Numbered from the stretch's first letter, positions 1 through 10,306 are shown. The stretch: 64,000 nucleotides of DNA from Xanthomonas hortorum pv. pelargonii (GCF_024499015.1 NZ_CP098604.1:1364001-1428000); one strand, 5' to 3'. The notes: a model not told the origin generated them from the sequence alone. Numbers and translations are program-made.

Positions 1-115
1 TCACCGACGTCTGCTTAACTCCATTGCCACCTGTTCAGGCGCACAATGCAACGGACATGCGGGGCGTGTATCATCCGCAGCCATCTTTTCATCCGAATCA
101 AGGGATATAAGCCAG

Positions 116-1327
<1,212 letters not shown>

Positions 1328-1443
1328 GTCAGTTGCTCCTGCGGGAGTGGAACTGACGAGAAGTGCAAATGGGCCGCAGATGCGGTCCATTTGCGTTTTG
1401 GCCGAACGCGTATCGTGATCAAGGCTTGTGTGGGGAGCATCGC

Positions 1444-1807
1444 CTGCCGATCAGCGGTAGCAATACTGGGAGCGCGGTGTCGCGTCCGGGGGCGGGACCG
1501 TGTGGCGGCATGGATGCCGCCACCGAGCCTCCAGGGATGGATTTACGGCGTGTCCCGACACCGGATGTGGCACCGCGCCGCCGACCGACTCCGCATACCG
1601 ATCGGCCTTGCGCAAGACATCTCGCGTTTTCATGCGAATGCTTCGGTTTGCTGCGGGCGCTTGCACGCGTACCGGCGTGGGACACGCCGCAAGTACGTCC
1701 GTGTAGGCTCTTACGCGGCATCCATGCCGCGTAAGGTCCCACCCCGGCACGCGTGCAAGCACCACCGATCATTGTCGGCGACTGAAAGAAAAGCGGCGGC
1801 CGGTTGA
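1444..1807 (+). repeat. Intergenic palindromic repeat, copy 1
   Basis: About 364 bp repeated at 1925-2288 with a constant offset of 481 bases, so the two copies align without net insertion or deletion and differ at only a minority of positions. Each copy holds two facing modules of about 65 bp: one around the hairpin GTGGCGGCATGGATGCCGCC (near 1500) and one around TTACGCGGCATCCATGCCGC (near 1713). Both modules share the core GCGGCAT(GG/CC)ATGCCGC and end in a CGGCGTGTCCC-type border. Short open frames cross it on both strands, but they follow the palindromes rather than codon use, so I call no gene here. Confidence 0.8.
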
Positions 1808-1924
1808 GTGATCGTGGTTTGGATCGTGTTTCCGTCGCCACTACTAAAGACGAAGTGCTGCGATGATCCCAACGACATGGCCTGCAAAAAACCGGCGGGT
1901 GCGATGTCTGCTTGAAAGTATTAT

Positions 1925-2288
1925 CTGCCGATCAGCAGTGGCAATGTTGGGAGCGCGGTGCCGCGTCCGGGGGCGGGACCGTGTGGCGGCATGGATGCCG
2001 CCACCGAGCCTCCAGGGATGGATTTACGGCGTGTCCCGACACCGGATGTGGCGCCGCGCCGCCGACCGACTCCGCACACCGATCGGTCTTGCGCACGACA
2101 TCTGGCGTTTTCATGCCAATGCTTCGGCTTGCTGCGGGCGCTTGCACGCGTACCGGCGTGGGACACACCGCAAGTACGTCCGTGTAGGCTCTTACGCGGC
2201 ATCCATGCCGCGTAAGGTCCCACGCCGGTACGCGTGCAAGCACCACCGGTTGTTGTCGGTGGTTGACGGAAAAGCGGGGTCTGGTTGA
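1925..2288 (+). repeat. Intergenic palindromic repeat, copy 2
   Basis: Second copy of the element at 1444-1807, in the same orientation, with the same two facing hairpin modules. The 117 bases between the copies (1808-1924) show no recognisable feature. Related modules, with inverted order, recur at 5777-6553. Confidence 0.8.
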
Positions 2289-2469
2289 ACTGATCGAGCT
2301 TCGGAGCGTGGACTTCGCTGGCGAAGTGATAGTTCCAACGACTGGCACTGTGGCGGCAGTGTCGAATGGCAACGTGTTGAATCGATACCGACAACATCGC
2401 CTGCGGAATCAGCAAGCATTAGGCGGCTTGAAAGCCTTTAGCTTTGCTTTGCGACAGCGACGATTCTGC

Positions 2470-2573
2470 GGGAGAGGGGTTGGGGTGAGGGTACGGGGCG
2501 AAGCCTCCTTGAGTAATCGATGACACGAGGCTTCGCACGTACCCTCATCCGCCCCTGCGGGGCACCTTCTCCC
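2470..2573. repeat. Long imperfect inverted repeat
   Basis: Left arm GGGAGAGGGGTTGGGGTGAG... from 2470 and right arm ending ...CACCTTCTCCC at 2573 are near-complementary, including the GAGGGTACG/CGTACCCTC and GCGAAGCCTC/GAGGCTTCGC blocks. A nested CGCCCCTGCGGGGC hairpin sits in the right arm, and CTCCCGGTGGGAG follows directly. The element lies downstream of the phosphatase gene on the minus strand and could act as a transcription barrier. It contains no coding sequence that I support. The surrounding stretch 2289-2632 holds nothing else. Confidence 0.65.
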
Positions 2574-2632
2574 GGTGGGAGAAGGAACGGCCGCTGACCG
2601 CCTTTTTCGAGTTAAAGATTGCTGCTGTACGG

Positions 2633-4030
2633 TTACCGATCAAGCTGCAGCTGCTTCTCAAGCGCCTGCGTAAACTCCGGCAACGGGCACGCCATGCGTT
2701 GCTCTGCTTTGCAAACGCCAAGCGCCAACTTCTGCTGCAACGGCGGATGCTCCAGATTGAGCGGCGCCAGCGTCCGCAGTTGATCCAGCGATTGCGCCAG
2801 ATACTGCGCACGCACCACCTGCTTCCCACTCGGCTCGCGCCATAGGCCCAGCACCAACGCACCGCCCGGCGGCGGATCATCCGCGCCGTAGCCGGGCAAG
2901 TGAAAGTGCACACCCAGCAAACTGCTCAACGCGGCGATATGCGTGTCGCTGCCGACGAACAGCGATACCTTCGCCGCCTGCGCGTCGCCGAAGCGTTGCA
3001 GCACTTCGCGCGCCAGCGGTGCGCCCGAGCGTGAGGCCATGTAGTGCGGCCGTGCGTAGATGTCGAACAGCAGCGCATGCAGCCGCGAGACCTGAGCCAG
3101 TCGCTCGGGCGTGGCGCGGCCCCAGCCGACCTGCGACTGCGGCAAGCCTTCGGCGTATTGCAGCAGCAGGACCTCGCCGGTGCCGGAGGTCAGATCGATC
3201 GGCCCACCCAAGGCCAGGCCGCGGCCATTGGCAGACGGCCTCAGCGTGGATGGCATCTGCGCAAAGTCGCAGGGCGTGCGGGTGCAGCCCAGAATCTGCT
3301 GCATCGCCTGCAGTTCGGCCGCATGCCCTTGCAGCAACGCGGCAGGACCGCCGGTCTGCTTTTCGATCGATGCCACTGCTGCGGCGGCATCGAATGCAAC
3401 CGCGCCGGCTTCGATCGGTCGAAACAACGGGTCGTTGCTGCCGGCCTCACGGTGCCCGGCCACGATGCCGCAACCGGGTGCCAACGCCTCGGCCAGCAAG
3501 GCGCCGCTGTCGATGGTGCGCTGATCGGTGTTGGCCCAGATCGACACGCTGCCTGCCGCCGGGCAACCGCTGCTCGGCAACACCTTGTGCTGCGCCAGCC
3601 ATTGGCGCAGATACTCGCCGCTCAATTGCACGCCGATGCGCCCATGCGGGGTGAGCAGGCTAGCCGGCGTGGACCACTGCGGCCACGGTGCGTCTGCGTA
3701 GTGCGCGGCGGCGGCTTCGCCCTGCAATGGCGCACGTACACCATGTCGGAACACCACAACCACGCGCTCCAATTGCGCGGTCTGCACGACTGCAGGCGGC
3801 GCAGGTGTCCGCGGCGTGCAAGCGATCAGCAGCAACACGCCAAATGCGAGTACCGGCATCAGCCAGCGCGGCCGAGGCGCTGTCTTCGAGCGTTGCCTGA
3901 CACCTGCCTGCAACGGCGCATTGATCCCGCGCGACGGTAACAACGCAATCCCCAGCGCGTCGCTGCCGTCATCGCCTGCGGGCGTCTGTTCACCACCCTG
4001 CCCAGTTTTCATCGCTTGCCTGGAACACAT
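2633..4030 (-). CDS. Histidine-type acid phosphatase, probable lipoprotein
   Basis: A branch-2 histidine phosphatase of the AppA/Agp phytase and glucose-1-phosphatase type, expected to hydrolyse phosphomonoesters in the periplasm. The catalytic RHGVRAP motif is at residues 95-101. A hydrophobic segment ending in the lipobox LLIAC (Cys71) precedes it, so the mature protein is probably lipid-anchored. In these enzymes the C-terminal proton-donor motif is normally HD; here the matching site reads GSDTHIAAL, so the Asp is present but the His is replaced by Ser. The first ~57 residues before the membrane segment look unusually long and polar; the true start may be a later alternative codon. No neighbour suggests a partner. 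The family call is firm; the substrate is unknown. Confidence 0.85.
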   Translation of the reverse strand: MCSRQAMKTGQGGEQTPAGDDGSDALGIALLPSRGINAPLQAGVRQRSKTAPRPRWLMPVLAFGVLLLIACTPRTPAPPAVVQTAQLERVVVVFRHGVRAPLQGEAAAAHYADAPWPQWSTPASLLTPHGRIGVQLSGEYLRQWLAQHKVLPSSGCPAAGSVSIWANTDQRTIDSGALLAEALAPGCGIVAGHREAGSNDPLFRPIEAGAVAFDAAAAVASIEKQTGGPAALLQGHAAELQAMQQILGCTRTPCDFAQMPSTLRPSANGRGLALGGPIDLTSGTGEVLLLQYAEGLPQSQVGWGRATPERLAQVSRLHALLFDIYARPHYMASRSGAPLAREVLQRFGDAQAAKVSLFVGSDTHIAALSSLLGVHFHLPGYGADDPPPGGALVLGLWREPSGKQVVRAQYLAQSLDQLRTLAPLNLEHPPLQQKLALGVCKAEQRMACPLPEFTQALEKQLQLDR

Positions 4031-4410
4031 ACTTGGCGGTCATCCCGTTGGTCATGGCGGAATGTACGGTGCCAATATGCAAGGCAGACGACACCTGGCG
4101 AAACTTCCTCAAATATTCGGGCAGCCGCCACGCGGCGATAGATCCCCGGAATCAGCCGCACGATTGCGGCACCAAGTGCGGCATCAGTCTTGTCCAACCA
4201 CGACTCGCCGCCGGGTGCGCTGCCTTGCGTACATAACCCGACACACCGGTCGTCAGGACACACTGCACAAGGCAGCAGCACGATGACATGCAGATGGGTC
4301 GGCATCAGCCCATCGACACACGCCCGAACCGCGTGCGTGATGCGTCACCTGTCCGCGCTCGCATGGTCCTGCGTCTGCATGCGAGCGATGCCGCGCAGAT
4401 CGGCTTGCAC
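4031..4410. other. Gene-free stretch between phosphatase and OmpA-lipoprotein genes
   Basis: About 380 bases with no supported gene. A minus-strand frame (4009-4305) begins MPTHLHVIVLLP, which resembles the His-hydrophobic-His motif of Y1/REP-associated transposases. The rest does not match that family, so at most it is a decayed fragment. Confidence 0.5.
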
Positions 4411-5613
4411 TCAGGTGCGCAGGAAGATTTCCACACGCCGATTGAGTTGTCGCCCGCCGGGGTTGTCCTGTCCATTGAGCGTATTCGGCGCTACCGGCTG
4501 CGATTCGCCGTAGCCCTTTGCGCCGGCCGACTGCGCGGCACCGCGTGTGCGTAACGCGGCCAGTACTGCATCGGCGCGGCGCTCGGATAGCGCCTGGTTA
4601 TAGGCATCGCTGCCCTTGGCATCGGTATGCCCGCGCACTTGCATGTCCTTGGTGTTGACCTTGCCGAGTGCGGCGGCCAGCACGTCGAGTACGCGCGCGG
4701 CATCGGGGCGGATCTCGACCTTGTCGAAGTCGAACAGGATGCGTTCGTTCAAGGTGATCAGATAGCCGCACGGCGCGCCGGGAGGTGCGAACTTCTGCAG
4801 CAGCGGGAAGCGCCCGGCAGGCGGCACCTTCGGCAGCGGCGGCATGCGTACCTCGCGCGGCGGTGTGCCGACGGTACCGGTGCCATCGCCGCGGTTCTGC
4901 ACCAGCCCGTCCGGGCCGTTCCAGGTACCCGAGCCGTCGGCGTTGATGGTGATCAGGCCGCGTGGACCGTTCCAGGTGCCGCTGCCATCGCCGTGATTGT
5001 TCACCAAGCCGCTATTGTCGCTGTTCCAGGTACCCACGCCCTTGGCGTCCAGGCTGATCAGACCGGCCGGGCCGTTGTAGGTGCCGGCACCATTGGCTTG
5101 CACCTGGATGATCGCGTCGTCGCCGCCGGCGCCGCTCGCATTGATGGTGCCGCTGCCGTCGGCGTTGACGCGGATCAAGCCGCCGTCGAAGTTGGCGGCG
5201 CCGCTGCCGTCGGCCTTGAGGTCGAAAAGCCCGCCGTCGCCGTTGCGCAGCAGATTGCCGTTGGCATCGACGCTGGTGATGCCGGCATCGTTGATCAGGG
5301 TGCCGCCATCGCCGCAACGTGCCGGCGCCATGCTGACACCTTCGATCGGGTCGAGAATGTCCTGCAGCGAGGCTTCCAGCGCGCGCTGGGCCGGGGTCAC
5401 GCCGGCGATGTCCGGCACCACGATCAACGGGATGGCCGGGAACTCGGGCACCGCCTCATCGGTGGCCGGCGGCGCATCGGATGGACGCGCTGCAGTCTCC
5501 GCTGCCGGCGGCGTTGCAGCCGCAGCGTCTGCCGCGTTCTTCTGACCTTCGCCGCGGCCGCAACCGGCCAGCAGCAAGGGCACCCAGATCACTGCCGACA
5601 GCGTATTGCGCAT
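4411..5613 (-). CDS. OmpA-family lipoprotein with internal glycine-rich repeats
   Basis: 400-aa outer-membrane-type lipoprotein. A signal peptide ends in the lipobox LLAGC near residue 18. An Ala/Pro-rich linker (about 22-60) follows, then a block (about 105-255) of roughly 18-residue repeats of the form DADGSGTWNGPxGLI, about eight units. The C-terminal OmpA/Pal-like peptidoglycan-binding domain (about 290-400) contains ILFDFDKVEIRPDAARVLD, VRGHTDAKGSD and a terminal NRRVEI motif. Such domains hold the outer membrane to the cell wall. The repeat block probably forms an elongated or beta-rich stalk; that part is inference. It appears monocistronic. The family is secure; the role of the repeats is unknown. 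Confidence 0.88.
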   Translation of the reverse strand: MRNTLSAVIWVPLLLAGCGRGEGQKNAADAAAATPPAAETAARPSDAPPATDEAVPEFPAIPLIVVPDIAGVTPAQRALEASLQDILDPIEGVSMAPARCGDGGTLINDAGITSVDANGNLLRNGDGGLFDLKADGSGAANFDGGLIRVNADGSGTINASGAGGDDAIIQVQANGAGTYNGPAGLISLDAKGVGTWNSDNSGLVNNHGDGSGTWNGPRGLITINADGSGTWNGPDGLVQNRGDGTGTVGTPPREVRMPPLPKVPPAGRFPLLQKFAPPGAPCGYLITLNERILFDFDKVEIRPDAARVLDVLAAALGKVNTKDMQVRGHTDAKGSDAYNQALSERRADAVLAALRTRGAAQSAGAKGYGESQPVAPNTLNGQDNPGGRQLNRRVEIFLRT

Positions 5614-5776
5614 CGCGTCTTCCTTGTTGGAGCGTGTTCGAGAGAACCGCCTGATAGCATGAGGCTGGTAAACAATGCGCTAAGAACGGCGAACAAAACC
5701 GCTGCGCGGCCGCTAGGCGTGAGTGCAGTGACTTTGTCGGTCACGTCTTGGTGAATGCAGTCAAAAGCCTAGTTAG

Positions 5777-6148
5777 TCGAGGGCACGGTGCCCTCGCCGC
5801 TCGCGGGAAACGCCGTGAACCCGTCCCTGGGGGCTCGGTGAAGGCATCCATGCCGCCACACGGTCCCGCAATCGGCGAGGACACCGCACCAGACAGTTAT
5901 AGGTTGCCTTGTTGAAAGCCTGCCTATTTCTCGGCTTGTCTTGGAAGCTGATCGGGCGCGCCGTCACCCAAACCACGCACGTCATGCATTGCTTGCACCA
6001 TGCAAAACGACACTCTCGACTTGTCCTTGCCCGCCCACCGTCGCGGGACCTTACGCGGCATGGATGCCGCGTAAGAGCCTACATGGACGTACTTGCGGCG
6101 TGTCCTGCGATGGTGGGCGGGCAAGGGCCCTGCAACCAACTCGCAGCG
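5777..6148. repeat. Intergenic tandem repeat, unit 1 (372 bp)
   Basis: First unit of a direct repeat with period 372-373 bases. It holds the same hairpin modules as 1444-2288 but in the opposite order: a GGCATCCATGCC module near 5842 and a TTACGCGGCATGGATGCCGC module near 6051. Between them lies about 170 bp shared only with the second unit. No coding potential is supported. Confidence 0.75.
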
Positions 6149-6553
6149 TCGAGCGCGCGGCGCCCTCACCGCTCGCGGGACACGCCGTGAATCCATCCCT
6201 GGAGGCTCGGTGGCGGCATCCATGCCGCCACACGGTCCCGCAATCGGCGAGGACACCGCACCAGACAGTTAGTAGGTTGCCTTGTTGAAAGCCTGCCTAT
6301 TTCTCGGCTTGTCTTGGAAGCTGATCGGGCGCGCCGTCACCTAAACGACGCACGTCATGCATTGCTTGCACCATGCAAAACGACACTCTCGACTGGCCCT
6401 TGCCCGCCCACCGTCGCGGGACCTTACGCGGCATGGATGCCGCGTAAGAGCCTACATGGACGTACTTGCGGCGTGTCCCGCGACGGTGGGCGGGCAAGGG
6501 CCCTGCAGCCAACTCGCAGCGTCGAGGGCGCGGCGCCCTCACCGCACCAGATA
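6149..6553. repeat. Intergenic tandem repeat, unit 2 plus partial unit 3
   Basis: Second unit (6149-6521) and a short third start (6522-6553) of the 372-373-bp direct repeat. It again contains the two palindromic modules (near 6213 and 6424). The short left-hand sequence TCGAGG/CGCGCGGCGCCCTC opens each unit and marks the period. The remaining bases up to 6630 hold nothing I can name. Confidence 0.75.
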
Positions 6554-6630
6554 GCTGGCCGGCTGTTTTATTGAACGCCATGCGCACCGACCATTCGCTG
6601 ACCACAACGGCGTCTCGATTCTGCTTGCTT

Positions 6631-8676
6631 TCAGAACGTTGCCGAGGGTGCAGCCGGTATCTCGCCTTGCGCGCCGTGCGCACTCGTGTTTCCCGCCTCC
6701 TCGGCCTGCAGCTGCGCATGCAGGATGCGGCGGATCTCCAGAATCGCCTGCGGCGTTTCCTGCACGCTATGCCAGGAGGTCACTACCAGTTCCGACTCGG
6801 CGCCCTGCAGATGTGCGCTGCGATACGGCACCAGACCATCGTCGGAATCGGCCAGCGGCACCTGCGGTTTTTCGCGCCCGACGATGGTGTGGTAATGCAC
6901 CTGTGGGGAGATCGGCAGGTCCATGCTGGCGCGCACGAACGGGTCGGTATCGCGCAGGTTGTCGATGCTGGTCGGCGGCAACAGCCGGCCTTTGCGTCGC
7001 GGGCCGCCGCCCTGCCCGTCACGCTCGCTGTTGGCCAGGTCCTGCAGCACATCGCCGAAGCGATCCAGCAAGGCGATCGGCAAACGCACCAAGCGGCCGA
7101 CGAAGCGCCCAAGCCCACCTTCGGCCAATGGCGTACCGCGATGCGGCGCGGCAATGAAGATGGCGCGGTCTACCTGCGGCAGTGGCGAAAAATGCAGCAG
7201 CGGCGACAACTTCGCGCGCACGCGTGCGCCGCGCTCGCCTTCCAGCCGGTAGTTTTCCAGCAATGAATTCCACAACGTGTCGCCGGAAGACGACACCAGC
7301 AAGCGCCCGATCACCCCGCCCATGCTGTGGCCGATCAATACCATGTCGTGCGATGCGATGGCCGTGCCGGCCGGGTCGAAGTGCTGCAGGCTGCGCTCCA
7401 CCAATGCCTGGATTTCCGCACGGTTGACCGCGACCGGCGCGTTGGTCGGGTAATACACCTGCCAGATCTGGTAGCGCTGGCGTAGCGTTTCATCGCCCAT
7501 CACCTCGTTGGCCACATTGACCCAGGCTTCCGGGCTGCTGGCCAGCCCGTGCAGCATCAGCAGCACGCGTCGATCGGGATCGTAGGGCTGCATCAGATAC
7601 AGATGCGGGCGATCGATACCGCGCGCGCTGCCCAGCATCGACCGCAACGACTGCGCAGCGAAGCCGGATTTGGCCAGCCACAAGCCATAGGCCGCAGTGA
7701 AGTTGGCCGCCAGCGGCACGCGCTGATCGTGCAACACCACTTCGTTCTGGCGATACGGGTCGTACGGCACCACGGTGGCGATGTTGCCGCGTAGCACGGC
7801 ATCCAGCGTCTCGCCTTCGAAACGCAGCAGCAGCGTGGCCGGTGCGTACGGCATCTCGCTGAAAGTGGGCAACGGCCGCTCTGGCGATGCGACTGCAGTG
7901 GCGGCTTGTTGCAAGGCCAGCCCGGCAGGATCGCCGACCACTTGCGGGTCCACCTCGGCCACCAGCTCGGCCACCAGCTCGGCACCGAAGCCATCGCGCC
8001 GATAGGAGCTGCGCAGCCCATTGAAGCGCAAGGCCGAGGCGGCGAAGATTGCGCGTGGCGTGTTGCCGCCGCCCGGCAACCGATACGCAGACATGTCGAT
8101 CGCCACCTGCCAGCGGCCCAAGGTGGTCGGTTCGCGCTCGTTTTGGCCGGTCTGCTGCGCGCGTGCGAACAGGCGTTCGATCACCTGCTGCACGGCGTAG
8201 TTGTAGTAGTCGCGCACCTGCGTCTGGCGATTTTCGAACGCACGTGCACTGGGCGGGCGGGCGCTGAAAAACAGGTACGCGTACGCATGCCGCGCGGCTT
8301 CCAGCCAGGCGTCGACTGCAGCGTCGCTCATCGTTGTCGGGTCGCGCCCGCCTAATGCAATCGCATGCGCGGTCCATAGCTCGGCTTGCGTTGCCAGACG
8401 GCGCTCCTCGCCGATGCCCGCCACGCTGGTGAGTTGCTGCAGGCATGGCAACGGGTCGCTGCGGCAGGCCTTGGGTTGCAGCCCGGCCACCTGCTGGGTC
8501 TCGCTGCTGGCCTGGCTCAACGCGCCGGTGCTGAGCACATCCCCGCGCGTGCGCGCGATGTAATCGCCGCTGCTGTGCGATTGCACCGTGACCATGGCGC
8601 AGCCGCTCAGCAACAGGCTGCCCAACACACCCGCCAACACTGCAGCGGTGCGGCGTCCACGCAGGCGCGACGTCAC
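6631..8676 (-). CDS. Alpha/beta-hydrolase lipoprotein
   Basis: 681-aa predicted lipoprotein with a C-terminal alpha/beta-hydrolase (lipase/esterase-like) domain. The GTG start at 8676 overlaps the stop of the upstream gene (GTGA) and is followed at once by a signal peptide with lipobox LLSGC (Cys26), which fixes the start. Motifs are an HGLASSPEAW oxyanion region (about 376), the nucleophile elbow GHSMGG (449-454), and a late Asp (SDDGLVPY) and His (SWHSVQ) completing a triad. The ~350-residue N-terminal part has no family I recognise. It is the last gene of a tetR - DUF4105 - hydrolase operon, which suggests envelope or lipid-related work under repressor control. The substrate is unknown. 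Confidence 0.85.
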   Translation of the reverse strand: MTSRLRGRRTAAVLAGVLGSLLLSGCAMVTVQSHSSGDYIARTRGDVLSTGALSQASSETQQVAGLQPKACRSDPLPCLQQLTSVAGIGEERRLATQAELWTAHAIALGGRDPTTMSDAAVDAWLEAARHAYAYLFFSARPPSARAFENRQTQVRDYYNYAVQQVIERLFARAQQTGQNEREPTTLGRWQVAIDMSAYRLPGGGNTPRAIFAASALRFNGLRSSYRRDGFGAELVAELVAEVDPQVVGDPAGLALQQAATAVASPERPLPTFSEMPYAPATLLLRFEGETLDAVLRGNIATVVPYDPYRQNEVVLHDQRVPLAANFTAAYGLWLAKSGFAAQSLRSMLGSARGIDRPHLYLMQPYDPDRRVLLMLHGLASSPEAWVNVANEVMGDETLRQRYQIWQVYYPTNAPVAVNRAEIQALVERSLQHFDPAGTAIASHDMVLIGHSMGGVIGRLLVSSSGDTLWNSLLENYRLEGERGARVRAKLSPLLHFSPLPQVDRAIFIAAPHRGTPLAEGGLGRFVGRLVRLPIALLDRFGDVLQDLANSERDGQGGGPRRKGRLLPPTSIDNLRDTDPFVRASMDLPISPQVHYHTIVGREKPQVPLADSDDGLVPYRSAHLQGAESELVVTSWHSVQETPQAILEIRRILHAQLQAEEAGNTSAHGAQGEIPAAPSATF

Positions 8677-9710
8677 CGGGGTGCGCTCGTGACGGCGGCT
8701 GGCGCCGGGGCCTGCGGCATGCCGACACGGATGCGCTCGGAGAAATCTGCCGCCGTATCGGCTGCGATCGCACGTGCGGTGAAATGCCCGCGCTGCTTCA
8801 AGGTGGCAAAATCGTAGCCGGGCAGCAGGCCCTGATGATCGTAGGCGTATGCGTCCACGTAGCCGGACAGCAGCAGGCGATGATCCAGCGGCAGCGTCGG
8901 CTGCAGTTGCCGCGCCAGCGCAAACACAATCGTGGTGCAGTTGCTGGTGAGCGTGTTGTAGAACGCCGGGGCGCGATTCAGGTCGTTGGCCATGCGCACA
9001 TAGCCCATGAACATGCGGCGCAGACCGGCCTTGGGAATCGCCAGCCGATATAGATACATGTCCTCGCCACGCACGTTGGTGCGCACGCGCAAAATGTCGC
9101 GCTCGTCGGCGGCCACCAGGGTTTCTTCGAAGCTGCGGAAAAACCCGCCCAATGCCGAAAACGACTCGCCGCGTTCCTTGCGAATTTCCAGCGAGAACAC
9201 CACGTGCGAGCCGTCGTCGAAACCGAACGACACCAGCGTGTGCGCAATGGCAGGCCCCATCCAGTACGACAGCGCCAGATCGGCGCTGACCAGACGATCC
9301 AGATCGTAGCGCCGGGTTTCCCAACGCGGCTGGTAGTCGGTTTCGCTCTGCCAATCGAAATTGCGCACGTTGCGCAGCGTCACGATGTTGCCGTGCACTT
9401 CGGGCTGCAGCCGCTGGGCGACATCGTCGGCCCAGTCGCGGTCCTGGCTGGGCTGCATCATCCACCACGACACCGCCAGCACCGCAAACGCCGCACTGAA
9501 GATGCCCACCAACGCCCAGTTCTCGCGGCCACGGCGCAGGCCCCACAATGCCGCCAGCGCCATCGCGCACCACGAGCCCACCCAGGCCGCGCGCACGAAC
9601 GCATTGCCAGTGATCGCGAAGTAGATCGCAAGTCCACCCCATAGCGCGGCCAGCACCAGCGCCACGCGCAGCGCCCAGCGACCGAGGCGGGACCGCGTGG
9701 CCGGTGTCAT
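8673..9710 (-). CDS. DUF4105 membrane protein
   Basis: 345-aa inner-membrane protein. Three hydrophobic segments lie in the first ~95 residues, followed by a periplasmic domain of the DUF4105 (Lnb N-terminal-like) family, recognised by the NTLTSNCTTIVF motif near residue 260. The conserved Asn-Cys-Thr suggests a cysteine-hydrolase-like active site, but no reaction is established for this group. Its ATG overlaps the tetR stop by four bases (ATGA), and its stop overlaps the hydrolase GTG by four bases, so all three genes are probably translationally coupled. Confidence 0.82.
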   Translation of the reverse strand: MTPATRSRLGRWALRVALVLAALWGGLAIYFAITGNAFVRAAWVGSWCAMALAALWGLRRGRENWALVGIFSAAFAVLAVSWWMMQPSQDRDWADDVAQRLQPEVHGNIVTLRNVRNFDWQSETDYQPRWETRRYDLDRLVSADLALSYWMGPAIAHTLVSFGFDDGSHVVFSLEIRKERGESFSALGGFFRSFEETLVAADERDILRVRTNVRGEDMYLYRLAIPKAGLRRMFMGYVRMANDLNRAPAFYNTLTSNCTTIVFALARQLQPTLPLDHRLLLSGYVDAYAYDHQGLLPGYDFATLKQRGHFTARAIAADTAADFSERIRVGMPQAPAPAAVTSAPR

Positions 9711-10279
9711 CTGGTGCCGCCTTCCGGTACCTGCATGCCCAAGGCGTGCATCAGCAGATCGGCCGAGCGATGGGCAAGCCGTTTGCGTTCGGATTCGTCA
9801 TTGCCACGCAGGCAACTGCCCAGCATGTCGATCACCAGCAGCAGCTGCTCGTCGTCGACATCGGCGCGGCACAGGCCGGCGTCGCGGGCACGATGCACAA
9901 ACGGCAGGAAGATGCGCACCACACGCCGGTCGGCCGCTTCCACGGCCGGGTGTGCGCGTTCGATCGAACGCCAGAAATCCACCAGCGGTGCGGATTGGGC
10001 GATGTGCTCGGCCACGTCGTGCAGCAGCACGGCCAGCCCGTCCGGGCGCTCGCCCAGATCGGCGGCGAGCCGTTCCAGGCCGTCCAGGCCACGGGTCATC
10101 AACGCGGTCATCAGCGCGAGCCGATCGGGGAAATTCCGGTACAGCGTGGCGCGGCCAAGGCCGGCACGTTCCACCACCAGTTCCAGCGGGGCATTGACGC
10201 CGTGTTCGCTGAACACTTCGTCGGCGGCATCGAGTATCTGCCGGCGGCGCAGCGCGGCATCAGGGCGGGGAGTCGTCAT
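9707..10279 (-). CDS. TetR-family transcriptional regulator
   Basis: 190-aa repressor-type regulator. The N-terminal helix-turn-helix reads APLELVVERAGLGRATLYRN (about residues 28-47), typical of TetR. The ATG at 10279 gives the expected short lead before the HTH; the open frame extends further upstream but without family sequence. It is the first gene of a coupled operon with a DUF4105 protein and a lipoprotein hydrolase. A perfect inverted repeat (10291-10306) lies just upstream, so autoregulation of the operon is likely. The ligand is unknown. Confidence 0.88.
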   Translation of the reverse strand: MTTPRPDAALRRRQILDAADEVFSEHGVNAPLELVVERAGLGRATLYRNFPDRLALMTALMTRGLDGLERLAADLGERPDGLAVLLHDVAEHIAQSAPLVDFWRSIERAHPAVEAADRRVVRIFLPFVHRARDAGLCRADVDDEQLLLVIDMLGSCLRGNDESERKRLAHRSADLLMHALGMQVPEGGTR

Positions 10280-10290
10280 GGCGGCATTAT

Positions 10291-10306
10291 CGGACAGATT
10301 TGTCCG
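10291..10306. promoter_or_regulatory. Candidate TetR operator
   Basis: CGGACA-GATT-TGTCCG: two perfect 6-bp arms with a 4-bp spacer, 12 bases upstream of the tetR ATG and touching a GATAAT -10-like hexamer on the minus strand (10286-10291). Position and symmetry fit a self-regulating operator; this is inference. Confidence 0.5.

Noticed and set aside
1..115. SAM riboswitch upstream of metK
   Set aside because: I searched by eye for SAM-I, SAM-II and SAH consensus blocks and found none in the leader.
1391..2288. Several overlapping 60-160-aa ORFs in the palindromic repeats
   Set aside because: They occur in many frames on both strands and change with the repeat, as expected from palindromes lacking stops; no consistent codon use or ribosome site.
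4009..4305. 98-aa ORF beginning MPTHLHVIVLLP, possible Y1/RAYT transposase
   Set aside because: Only the HxH start resembles the family. No catalytic Tyr context or downstream conserved region is seen, and a stop lies just upstream.
6631..9642. A single 1003-aa minus-strand protein including the hydrolase
   Set aside because: The first ~320 codons are the shifted frame of the DUF4105 gene; the GTG at 8676 with signal peptide and lipobox is the true start.
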